From: Bacteroidales bacterium UBA1800
GTDB lineage: Bacteria; Bacteroidota; Bacteroidia; Bacteroidales; VadinHA17
DNA: 8,839 bases
Direction: 5' to 3'
NCBI GenBank assembly: GCA_002319915.1
Contig: DCFQ01000029.1
Location: 459-9,297, forward strand
Part shown: positions 1 to 6,820 of the stretch, in pieces
Layout of the letters: every line of letters starts with the position of its first letter
Position numbering within the stretch: the stretch's first letter is position 1
Made by a program: the position numbers and the translations under genes
The notes under the pieces: model-generated
The model's input: only the letters and a program-made list of their open reading frames with translations
Database searches by the model: none
Told to the model about the DNA's origin: nothing

Positions 1-1488
1 GTCCCTGCCGCATCTGCATTTACCGTCCTGGTCAACTCAACGGCAAGGACCGTAAGCTCAGTGGCAATCTCTGGGACAAAAGTGCTGCTAACCCTGTCAG
101 GTGATGTAGCTAACGGGGATGCAGTCACCGTGGCTTATACAAAACCTTCCTCGAACCCCCTGCAGACCTCTGCTGGCGGACAGGCCGCTTCATTCAGCGC
201 AAAAAGCGTGACCAACAATGTCGCTGCTCCTGTTCCTGCCTATGTCAGCTCCTCAGTTGAAAACGCAACTCCCTCAAGGATCGATATTACTTTCAGCCTC
301 AGCCTTGCAAACATCATCCCTGCCGCATCTGCATTTACAGTCATGGTAAACTCTACGGCCAGGACCGTGAGCTCAGTTGCAATCTCCGGAACCAAAGTGC
401 TGCTTACTCTCTCAGGTGCAGTAGCTTATGGGGATGCAGTCACCGTGGCTTATTCAAAACCTTCCTCGAATCCCCTGCAGACAACCGCGGGCGGACAGGC
501 CGCTTCATTCAGCGCAAAAAGCGTGACCATCAATGTCGCCGCTCCTGTTCCTGCATACGTCAGCTCATCGATCGAAAATGCAACTCCTTCAAGACTCGAT
601 ATTACATTCAGCATCAGCCTCGCCAACATCGTTCCTGCCGCATCTGCATTTACAGTCATGGTCAACTCAACGGCAAGGACCGTGAGCTCAGTTGCAATCT
701 CCGGAACCAAAGTGCTGCTCACTCTCTCAGGTGCAGTAGCTTACGGGGATGCCGTCACTGTTGCATACACGAAACCATCGGCCAATCCCGTCCAGACTGC
801 GGCAGGCACTCAGGCCGCCTCTTTCAGCGGACAGAAGGTTGCAAATAATGTCGGAGCCGTCATACCTCTTTATGTGAGCTCCGTGATCGAAAATGCCGCA
901 CCCGCTAAGCTGGTCATGACATACAACATGACCCTCGCCGCCGTTGTTCCTGCAGTTTCGGCATTTTCAGTTCTGGTGAATTCAGTCTCCCGGAGCGTAA
1001 GCCAGGTGTCGGTATCCGGCACGAATGTGACCCTCACTCTTTCAACTCCGGTGATTTACGGGAATGTCGTTACAATTGCCTATACAAAGCCCTCATCAAA
1101 CCCTCTCCAGGGTTCGGGCGGAGGCCAGGCAGCCTCGGTCACTGCCCAGAAGGTGACCAATAATGTGGCTGCAATCCCTGCACCTGTTTATGTTAGTTCT
1201 GCGGTCAGTGATGCCGCACCATCAAAGCTGGTGATCACTTATAATCTGAGCCTGGCATCAACAACCCCGGCTGCATCGGCTTTTGCCGTAACGGTAAACT
1301 CATCGGCAAGAAGTGTAAGCTCGGTTGCGGTTTCAGGGCCCAATGTCACTCTTACACTCTCAGCACCTGTTGCATACGGGGATGTTGTCAAAGTATCATA
1401 TACAAAACCTTCCGCCAATCCATTGCAGACCCCTGCTGGCGGACAGGCTGCATCCATTCAGGCTCAACTGGTGACAAATAATGTGAAT
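1..1488 (+). repeat. Tandem 315-318 bp coding repeats (SwmB-type units)
   Basis: Unit boundaries, set by the recurring Tyr codon of the 'YVSS' motif at 241, 556, 871 and 1189, give periods of 315, 315 and 318 bp. Units are about 1-228 (partial), 229-543, 544-858, 859-1173 and 1174-1488. The first three are close to identical in DNA over long stretches; for example, bases 177-213 and 492-528 match exactly. The last two are clearly more diverged in DNA while keeping the protein pattern. The array therefore combines old and recent duplications. Each unit is a whole number of codons, so gain or loss of units keeps the frame. Confidence 0.92.
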
Positions 1489-2463
1489 GACAACAATACG
1501 CCCCCTGTTGTCGAAGTCAGTTACAAATCGGCAGTATACGGAGGATTCGTAAACGAGATAAACGCTTCCGGCAGCTATGATGCCAACGACGAAGATCTTA
1601 CCTTCAGCTGGACAGTCCCGGGGAATATACCCGTCTCTTCCACCACGGGCCCGGATATCCAGTTCCTGAGCCCTGTCACCGGCGAATCCAGAAAAATTGA
1701 GTTTGTCGTGAATGTCAGTGACGGAAAATCGACCCAGTCAAAGGTTGTTCCGATCGAGATACTGCCCTATGAACCAAACCTGGAAGTTGCCGAGGTGACA
1801 AGGGTGGAGGCATCAAGCTATTCCGGACTTAATATCCCTTCAAATATCATCGACGGCGACATAGGCACAATGTGGGCATCGAACGGGGACGGTCAGTCGC
1901 TGCTGCTTTCCCTCAAAGAGCCGTTCAGTGTCCAGCATGTAAAGCTGGCATTCCAGCCCGGACAAAAGCGAGAGTCATTTTTTGACATCCTGGGTTCCGA
2001 AGACCTCGTTAACTGGGAACCTGTACTGGTAAAATCAAATTCGTGCGCATTCTCCGGCGATCTGCAGGTCTTCGACTTCCCGCCGGCAAAAGCTACCGTT
2101 GAATTCCGGTATATAAAGCTTATCGGGCACGGAAATGCCTCAGATGCCTGGAATTATCTTTCGGAATTCAGGGTCTTCGGTTACACGCACAGGAATCCTT
2201 CCGCTTACGAAAAGCTGCCTGTAAAGATATATCCCAATCCGGCAAAGGATAATTTCAATGTCGTAATAGAAGCAGCCTCCATCGCGCATGATTATCTGCG
2301 GATTGTAAGCCTTACAGGAAACATCCTACGGGAAGTGAAGCTTGATCCCGGCAGGAATGAGTTCATTATCCCGGTAGAGGGGCTCCGCAGGGGGATCTAC
2401 GTAATACAGATCGGAACAAAGGGCATGACCAGTTTCAGTCAAAAGCTCGTCATCTATTATTAG
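1..2463 (+). CDS. Secreted repeat adhesin-like protein (SwmB repeats, PKD-like, discoidin, T9SS sorting domain), 5'-truncated
   Basis: The frame is open from base 1, so the true start lies upstream; the first in-window start-like codon (GTG at 61) falls inside a repeat and is not a real start. The 820 visible residues hold, in order: a partial and then four full SwmB/swm_rep-type repeats (about residues 1-496), recognisable by 'VNS.AR.VSSV..SG..V.LTLS' followed by 'YTKPS.NPLQ..GGQAASF' and 'V.NNV'; an Ig/PKD-like domain (about 497-593, 'ASGSYDANDEDLTFSWTVP' and 'VVNVSDGK'); a discoidin/F5-8 type C domain (about 594-727, 'IIDGDIGTMWAS', ending 'YLSEFRVFG'); and a type A T9SS C-terminal sorting domain (about 738-820, Y744-P-N-P, 'GLRRGIYVIQI', 'KLVIYY'). 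By family knowledge the last domain directs export through the type IX system and surface attachment or release, and discoidin domains often bind glycans. Adhesion or polysaccharide binding is inference. No catalytic domain is visible, but one could lie upstream of the window. Confidence 0.9.
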   Translation, partial: VPAASAFTVLVNSTARTVSSVAISGTKVLLTLSGDVANGDAVTVAYTKPSSNPLQTSAGGQAASFSAKSVTNNVAAPVPAYVSSSVENATPSRIDITFSLSLANIIPAASAFTVMVNSTARTVSSVAISGTKVLLTLSGAVAYGDAVTVAYSKPSSNPLQTTAGGQAASFSAKSVTINVAAPVPAYVSSSIENATPSRLDITFSISLANIVPAASAFTVMVNSTARTVSSVAISGTKVLLTLSGAVAYGDAVTVAYTKPSANPVQTAAGTQAASFSGQKVANNVGAVIPLYVSSVIENAAPAKLVMTYNMTLAAVVPAVSAFSVLVNSVSRSVSQVSVSGTNVTLTLSTPVIYGNVVTIAYTKPSSNPLQGSGGGQAASVTAQKVTNNVAAIPAPVYVSSAVSDAAPSKLVITYNLSLASTTPAASAFAVTVNSSARSVSSVAVSGPNVTLTLSAPVAYGDVVKVSYTKPSANPLQTPAGGQAASIQAQLVTNNVNDNNTPPVVEVSYKSAVYGGFVNEINASGSYDANDEDLTFSWTVPGNIPVSSTTGPDIQFLSPVTGESRKIEFVVNVSDGKSTQSKVVPIEILPYEPNLEVAEVTRVEASSYSGLNIPSNIIDGDIGTMWASNGDGQSLLLSLKEPFSVQHVKLAFQPGQKRESFFDILGSEDLVNWEPVLVKSNSCAFSGDLQVFDFPPAKATVEFRYIKLIGHGNASDAWNYLSEFRVFGYTHRNPSAYEKLPVKIYPNPAKDNFNVVIEAASIAHDYLRIVSLTGNILREVKLDPGRNEFIIPVEGLRRGIYVIQIGTKGMTSFSQKLVIYY

Positions 2464-2504
2464 CTGGTTCCGGCTGGACCCCGGGATTCAACAAAAGATA
2501 TTGC

Positions 2505-2534
2505 GCCGACCCTAACGGGCCGGCATTTTTTTTT
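2505..2534 (+). terminator. Intrinsic terminator after the adhesin gene
   Basis: Two 8-base arms, GCCGACCC and GGGCCGGC, flank the loop TAAC and pair with a single A-C mismatch. An A and then nine consecutive T follow. It lies 41 bp after the TAG stop of the upstream gene, the expected place for a Rho-independent terminator, and isolates that gene from the downstream dehydratase gene. Confidence 0.88.
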
Positions 2535-2666
2535 GAAATTTCCCGGAATTTTGACTAACAGCTCTAAAAGCACTCTGAACCATTACATTTGTTTGACCAA
2601 TCAGCATCAACAATTGACAAAAATCCCGAAATGCGAAGGATTTTCCAGTTTGGCGGCGACTCTCTG

Positions 2667-2698
2667 TTTGGTGTTTATCTAAAATATGAATAAATTTA
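2667..2698 (+). promoter_or_regulatory. Candidate Bacteroidota-type promoter for the sugar dehydratase gene
   Basis: A TTTG (2667-2670) and a TAAATTTA (2691-2698) are separated by 20 bp. This fits the Bacteroidota -33 TTTG and -7 TAnnTTTG pattern with one mismatch, in the last base of the -7 box. A start site near 2705 would give a leader of about 85 nt before the ATG at 2789. The element lies past the terminator of the preceding gene, as expected for an independent promoter. The rest of the 325-bp gap between the two genes (2464-2788) shows only the terminator and AT-rich sequence, with no small ORF or convincing leader structure. Confidence 0.45.
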
Positions 2699-2788
2699 GA
2701 AGTTGCTCATTTGATTGGCCCTGTAGGATGTGTTGATATTATTCTGAACAGGAATAAAGTAACTCCTTTATTTATTGTGCATTGCACT

Positions 2789-4801
2789 ATGGAAAGAAAC
2801 CCTGACTGGAAAGGTTTTCTGCGAAACAAAGTTCTCTACTGGTTCAACAGGTATTCCCTGCCCAGGTGGCTGGTATTTATTGTCGATTGCACCGGTGTAT
2901 TCCTGATATTCTTCGTGGCTTACCTCCTCCGGTTCAACCTTAACTTCAAGGAGATCCAGTTCGAGTCCAGCTTTTACCAGGCACTAATTGCAACAGGCAT
3001 TTATGCAATTTTCGGCCTTATCTTCCACTCCTACTCCGGATTGATAAGGCATACCACCCTCACGGACATTTCACTGGTCTTTATAGTTACATCTGTCTCT
3101 GCCATATCACTTCTGGTAGTGACCTATTGCGCCAGGTTCCTTAACTGGGGGGAGACGCTGACCATCCCGATATCGATCATTCTTATTCACTACGTCACCG
3201 TCACCGTGTTCCAGTTCTTTGAAAGGATCCTTATCAAGCTTCTTTTCAGCTTTGCGAACAGCCAGTGGAGGGAAAGGAAGAACGTCCTGATCTTCGGCGC
3301 CGGAGAGATGGGATTTATTGTCAAACGGCTGATCCTGAGCGACCCCAACACCGGGTTCAACGTTGCCGGTTTCCTCGACAACAATCGCCATCTGCAGGGG
3401 AAGATGATCAATAACCTTCATGTTTACAACCCCGGTCTTCTGTCTCAAAAATTCATCCTCGACCGCAACATCAGCACGCTGATAATCGCAATCAGGAACC
3501 TTTCGCCTGCAAGGAAAAGCGATATAATCAAAAGGGCAGTCAACCTGGGCCTGGAAGTCCTGGAAACCCCGGCCGTCGACAAATGGCTGAATGGCGAGCT
3601 GAAGCTGAACCAGCTTCGTAAGGTGAAGCTGGACGACCTGCTGAGCCGCGATCCAATTAAACTCAACATGGAACTGATCGGCAAAGGGTTGAATAACAAG
3701 GTTATAATGGTTACCGGGGCAGCCGGATCCATCGGGTCGGAGATCGTACGGCAGCTTACCGGGTTCAATATCCGGAAGCTGATACTTCTTGACCAGGCCG
3801 AAACCCCGATGTTCCACCTTGAGAATGAGCTTAAGGCAGGATACCCCAAATGCAAAATAGAGATACTGCTTGCAGACGTAACGCATCCTGTCCAGATGGA
3901 GAGGATCTTCCAGCTTCTTCATCCCGAGATAGTTTTTCATGCCGCAGCCTACAAGCATGTCCCTATGATGGAAGATAATCCTCATGAGGCAATTAGGGTC
4001 AATGTCGGCGGAACAAAGCTACTGGCAAGACTTTCTGCAAAATACGGCGTAAGGAAGTTTGTAATGATTTCCACTGATAAGGCCATCAATCCGACAAATG
4101 TTATGGGCGCATCCAAGCGGATCTGTGAAATGACAGTCCAGCTCTATGCCCAGAAGCCGGGGAACCTGACCCAGTTTATCATTACAAGGTTCGGAAATGT
4201 GCTGGGCTCGAACGGATCGGTCATTCCGACATTTGCTAAACAGATAGAAAACGGTGGCCCCGTAACCGTAACGCATCCCGAGATAAGCCGGTACTTCATG
4301 ACTATCCCCGAAGCCTGCCAGCTTGTTCTGGAGGCCGGTTTCATGGGTAACGGCGGTGAAATATTCGTTTTCGACATGGGGAAGCCCGTCAGGATAGCCG
4401 ACCTGGCAAATGAAATGATAAGGCTGTCGGGACTGGTGCCGGGAAAAGATATAAAGATTGAATTTACAGGCCTGAGGCCCGGTGAAAAGCTTCATGAGGA
4501 ATTGATCACCGATTATGAAACATCCAAGACCACATATAATCCAAAGATCAGGATAGCTCAGCTCAAGAACGCCGTGAATACCGAATTGCTGCTGAGGATC
4601 GAGAACCTGCTTGCGGTACTCTATACCCTCGACAAGCAGCAGGTTGTAGACTATTGCGGAGAGCTCGTCCCCGAGTTCAGAAGCACCAACGGGTCGTATA
4701 AGAACGGCAATGATGATCCGGATAGCAGTGCCGGGGTACAGGCCGGAGATGAAAAGCACATTACACGGCAGGCCCGCGACATGAATCCTCCCTCCCATTG
4801 A
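2789..4801 (+). CDS. Membrane-bound nucleoside-diphosphate-sugar 4,6-dehydratase/epimerase (WbpM/FlaA1/PglF/CapD family)
   Basis: A 670-residue protein with the full long-form architecture. Four membrane segments (about 27-47, 64-82, 93-115, 124-145) are followed by a first Rossmann-like region with GxGxxG at 170-175 ('FGAGEMG'). The catalytic SDR domain has TGAAGSIG with GxxGxxG at 310-316, S428-T-D-K and the M439-G-A-S-K443 motif. In this family a Met replaces the usual SDR Tyr (Ser-Met-Lys type), as in WbpM. 'GLRPGEKLHEEL' from 561 is the other family signature. Known members convert UDP-GlcNAc to the UDP-4-keto-6-deoxy sugar for O-antigen, capsule or protein glycans; the substrate here is inferred. 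I chose the ATG at 2789, because the frame's upstream TTG at 2711 adds 26 residues without family character. No Shine-Dalgarno is visible. The tail after about residue 635 is polar and low in conservation. No glycosyltransferase or aminotransferase partner lies adjacent, so the gene appears orphaned from a glycan cluster. Confidence 0.92.
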   Translation: MERNPDWKGFLRNKVLYWFNRYSLPRWLVFIVDCTGVFLIFFVAYLLRFNLNFKEIQFESSFYQALIATGIYAIFGLIFHSYSGLIRHTTLTDISLVFIVTSVSAISLLVVTYCARFLNWGETLTIPISIILIHYVTVTVFQFFERILIKLLFSFANSQWRERKNVLIFGAGEMGFIVKRLILSDPNTGFNVAGFLDNNRHLQGKMINNLHVYNPGLLSQKFILDRNISTLIIAIRNLSPARKSDIIKRAVNLGLEVLETPAVDKWLNGELKLNQLRKVKLDDLLSRDPIKLNMELIGKGLNNKVIMVTGAAGSIGSEIVRQLTGFNIRKLILLDQAETPMFHLENELKAGYPKCKIEILLADVTHPVQMERIFQLLHPEIVFHAAAYKHVPMMEDNPHEAIRVNVGGTKLLARLSAKYGVRKFVMISTDKAINPTNVMGASKRICEMTVQLYAQKPGNLTQFIITRFGNVLGSNGSVIPTFAKQIENGGPVTVTHPEISRYFMTIPEACQLVLEAGFMGNGGEIFVFDMGKPVRIADLANEMIRLSGLVPGKDIKIEFTGLRPGEKLHEELITDYETSKTTYNPKIRIAQLKNAVNTELLLRIENLLAVLYTLDKQQVVDYCGELVPEFRSTNGSYKNGNDDPDSSAGVQAGDEKHITRQARDMNPPSH

Positions 4802-4866
4802 CGGATTGGCTTGATCTTCTTTGCGGATGATTAATCCCGGTAAGGCAATCGCTTTCGGATCCTTTA

Positions 4867-5433
4867 CTAATCGAGGTCGTAATACCTGAATTTCTTCAGG
4901 TAATCGCGGACGGATGTTCCGAGGACATCAGCTTTATTTACCCGTCCGTCTGAAAGCAGGTATAGCTTCAGCGACTTCGCCCCGCCCAGGTGGGAAGCTG
5001 CTATCATTCCCGACTTGGTAACCACAACGCCCCTGATGGTGTCGCCGATGTAGCACTCATAGTTGTGCAACAACGACAGGTTTACCTTTATCAGGGATTC
5101 CAGGGCGTCACGCTGCAGATCCCTGGGGAATATCCCGGGGTTCTTCCTGAATGCTTTCAGAGTCACATGCTTATAGCCAAGAAATTGGATAGTGGACTCC
5201 GCAAACTGCCACTCTCCGAAACAACCGATGCAGTTTACCGACATCCAGTTGTTGCCGGATTCACGTCTTCCAAGATCATTTATGAACCTGGTGAACTCCG
5301 ATTCGTGGTATTGCATATGGATCTGCCTTGCGGCTCTCATGAGGATCCCGATCTTCATGTGAAAATCCTTTGCCGGGGCAATGACCGTCCCAAAGAAGAA
5401 AAGGAACAAATATGTCAGAACTGTTGATCTCAT
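4867..5433 (-). CDS. Small exported lysozyme/SLT-like protein (putative muralytic enzyme)
   Basis: A 188-residue protein with an N-terminal hydrophobic segment (residues 4-19, ending near 'APA') that fits a signal peptide or a single membrane anchor. The core resembles the lysozyme-like superfamily: 'RRESGNNW' with E58 in the position of the catalytic Glu of SLT/GH23 enzymes, 'GEWQFAESTIQFLGY' (73-87) in the position of the 'G.mQf...T..lg' block, and 'TKSGMIAASHLGGAKSLKLYL' (about 139-159) with a late 'GTSVRDYLKKF' (172-182), a pattern common in phage and bacterial murein hydrolases. Cleavage of peptidoglycan in the periplasm is inference from these motifs. C68 and C71 (CIGC) could pair after export. 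The ATG encoding M1 is preferred because it supplies the signal segment; M26 would lose it. The gene is convergent with the dehydratase gene, with 65 bp between stops and no clear terminator there. Phage origin is possible but unproven. Confidence 0.72.
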   Translation of the reverse strand: MRSTVLTYLFLFFFGTVIAPAKDFHMKIGILMRAARQIHMQYHESEFTRFINDLGRRESGNNWMSVNCIGCFGEWQFAESTIQFLGYKHVTLKAFRKNPGIFPRDLQRDALESLIKVNLSLLHNYECYIGDTIRGVVVTKSGMIAASHLGGAKSLKLYLLSDGRVNKADVLGTSVRDYLKKFRYYDLD

Positions 5434-5480
5434 GTCAAGAAAATGATTTAGTTCATTATTCCAGCTATTTGATCATGAGT

Positions 5481-5512
5481 TAAAGGTAGGGCTAAGCGAG
5501 ACGCCGGGCAAT
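5481..5512 (-). promoter_or_regulatory. Weak candidate promoter for the lysozyme-like gene
   Basis: Read on the minus strand, ATTG (5512-5509) precedes TACCTTTA (5488-5481) by 20 bp. This is one mismatch from each Bacteroidota box (TTTG, TAnnTTTG). It would place transcription start about 40 nt before the ATG at 5433. With two mismatches it could arise by chance. Confidence 0.22.
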
Positions 5513-5519
5513 ACCTTAA

Positions 5520-5740
5520 CAGCCTGAAATTGAGGAGATAACCTCGAAAGAGACCCTGGCAGTCAATGCTTTTCAGCTGTTCACTTACGGGAAACTGTAT
5601 TTCACGGAAGAATGGGCCGCATTCGTCAAAAACATATGGAAATTTACAGCGGAAACGGTCAGATGGATGACCTGGCGGTCATGCTCTGGAGTAAACCAAT
5701 AGGCTTCAATAGTTTAGCTATGCCAAAGTCAGGCATTTGA
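5520..5740 (+). pseudogene. Frameshifted coding remnant, possibly the C-terminus of a phage large terminase
   Basis: From 5520 to 5702 one frame reads as protein-like sequence ('EIEEITSKETLAVNAF', 'LFTYGKLYFTEEWAAFVKNI') without an obvious start. Near 5636-5645 the sensible reading moves to another frame, which continues 'MEIYSGNGQMDDLAVMLWSKP' to the TGA at 5738. Joined, the two pieces resemble the end of the nuclease domain of large terminases, which often reads SKE..., then a 'G(K/R)(V/L)YF' strand, then a short linker and '..DD.v.al..a'. The resemblance is by pattern only and weak. Upstream, a third frame (from about 5479, 'RDAGQYLNS') may hold another fragment. The 5434-5972 gap otherwise holds only the GCAAAG hairpin and a weak promoter candidate, so this may be the scar of a lost prophage. 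A chance reading frame remains possible. Confidence 0.35.
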
Positions 5741-5825
5741 GGCTGCTCCCGGGAAGGGTGATTTTGACCAACCATCCGGAGGGAGGGATAAGAACCCACA
5801 CAGAGCTCCAGTAAAATTTCTTTTT

Positions 5826-5904
5826 AACCGCAAAGAACGCTAAGAAGTTGCAAAGTGCGCAAAGATAAATTGCATATAATTAAGCCTTTGCGAACTTTGC
5901 GGTT
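5826..5904. repeat. GCAAAG-word imperfect hairpin, short interspersed repeat-like element
   Basis: The 79-bp element begins AACCGCAAAG (5826-5835) and ends with its exact reverse complement CTTTGCGGTT (5895-5904); pairing continues inward imperfectly, through the CGC and AAG words. The left arm carries GCAAAG-like words at 5830, 5839 (GCTAAG), 5850 and 5859, and the right arm carries CTTTGC at 5886 and 5895, mostly spaced by 9 bp. The middle is AT-rich. From general familiarity, GCAAAG/accGCAAAG repeats recur between genes in Bacteroidota and related genomes; their function is unknown to me. It lies 3' of the isomerase gene, but there is no T-tract on either side, so it is not a standard terminator. 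Confidence 0.75.
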
Positions 5905-5972
5905 TATTGATTTAACTCTTTACTCAACCCCATGAGGTACAAAGATATCCAACCTTCTACCAGGAATAACTT

Positions 5973-6815
5973 TTACCTGCAGGCCAGTACCCCTTTCCAG
6001 TAGCCGATCGACTCTGCAATCCCTGCGAGGGGATCCTTCATGTCCTTTTCGAATTCAAGGCTGCACTTGCCTGAATAGCCTGTTTTTCGTAATGAGGTAA
6101 TCACCGCAGGAATGTCAATTATTCCCCTTCCCATCTCAACGGTCGTCCCCTCCTTCGAAGCCTTGTCAACATCCTTGATATGCATGTCGAAAATGCGGGC
6201 CGAATACCTTTCGATATCCACAGCGGGATCTGCGCCGTTGCGGATCGTATGACCGATATCGAGGCAGATGCCCATCCGGGGATCCATATCCTTTATATGG
6301 TTCCAGATATCCGTGGCGTCGGGGAAAAGCGGATTGTCAGGACCGTGATTGTGTATGGCAAGCCTGAAATCGTACGATTTAAGCTTCGTTTCAACATAAG
6401 GGAGCAGTTCATATGAAGGAGCCCCGACGATCATCGATACACCCGCCATTTTTGCATACTCGAATGCCTGGTCAACAGCTTCCTGTGTGTTCATGTAAAT
6501 TACACCGACAGTGTAAACATTTATCCCTGCATTCCGGAACCTGCTTATCACCGCTTCAATCTGCTCCCGGGAACTGTTCATCGGCATGTGGAAGTCCTTC
6601 AATGACAGGTTTGTGACACCCACCCGCTTCATGATCGCAATAGTGCCGTCGATATCGAACTCCCTGAATGTATATCCTGCCATGCCAAGAGTGAACCTGT
6701 CGGTGCTTTTGGCAACGGGGGTTGAAGGGCTGCCTTTCAGTTCGATCGCTGATGAAAGTCCGGCTGCGATGAGGCTTGAGCCTGCGAGTTTTAAGAATCT
6801 CCTGCGTGATTTCAT
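5973..6815 (-). CDS. Tat-exported TIM-barrel sugar isomerase/epimerase (AP-endonuclease-2 / xylose-isomerase-like family)
   Basis: A 280-residue protein. The N-terminus carries a perfect twin-arginine motif, S3-R-R-R-F-L-K9, followed by a hydrophobic stretch (about 10-24), so export of the folded protein to the periplasm is expected. The rest reads as the sugar phosphate isomerase/epimerase TIM barrel: 'MAGYTFREF' (strand 1), 'IHNHGPDNP' (154-162), 'GICLDIGHTIRNGADP' (182-197, D186 and H189), 'FDMHIKDVD' (209-217, H212) and 'CSLEFE' (251-256, E254 or E256). The D-H-H-E set fits the divalent metal site of this superfamily. I see no obvious Glu at the usual first metal position at the end of strand 4 ('VGAPSYELL'). 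Substrate unknown; Bacteroidota carry many exported paralogs linked to carbohydrate use. The gene follows the LTA-synthase-like gene after 44 bp filled mainly by 8-bp repeats and is probably co-transcribed with it. No Shine-Dalgarno precedes the ATG. Confidence 0.85.
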   Translation of the reverse strand: MKSRRRFLKLAGSSLIAAGLSSAIELKGSPSTPVAKSTDRFTLGMAGYTFREFDIDGTIAIMKRVGVTNLSLKDFHMPMNSSREQIEAVISRFRNAGINVYTVGVIYMNTQEAVDQAFEYAKMAGVSMIVGAPSYELLPYVETKLKSYDFRLAIHNHGPDNPLFPDATDIWNHIKDMDPRMGICLDIGHTIRNGADPAVDIERYSARIFDMHIKDVDKASKEGTTVEMGRGIIDIPAVITSLRKTGYSGKCSLEFEKDMKDPLAGIAESIGYWKGVLACR

Positions 6816-6820
6816 ATTGT

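Noticed and set aside
2720..2754. Possible leader hairpin pairing CCTGT with ACAGG upstream of the dehydratase
   Set aside because: Only five pairs around a loop of about 23 nt; expected by chance.
2711..2788. TTG start at 2711 giving a 26-residue N-terminal extension of the dehydratase
   Set aside because: The added residues do not look like the family N-terminus, and a plausible ATG at 2789 lies shortly before the first membrane segment; a TTG start would also lie very close to the proposed transcription start.
3107..3985. Long minus-strand open frame (292 codons) antisense to the dehydratase gene
   Set aside because: It lies wholly within a strongly supported gene, has no recognisable domain, and its length reflects codon bias of the real gene.
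4019..4798. Minus-strand open frame of 259 codons over the 3' half of the dehydratase gene
   Set aside because: Shadow of the conserved SDR domain; no family features.
4802..4866. Bidirectional terminator between the convergent dehydratase and lysozyme-like genes
   Set aside because: I could not find a GC-rich stem with a T-tract on either strand in this 65-bp gap.
4990..5427. Plus-strand open frame of 145 codons opposite the lysozyme-like gene
   Set aside because: The minus-strand reading has a signal peptide and lysozyme-like motifs, whereas this one shows nothing recognisable.
5826..5904. GCAAAG hairpin as a Rho-independent terminator for the isomerase gene
   Set aside because: The arms are imperfect, the loop is long and no T-tract follows on the minus strand.
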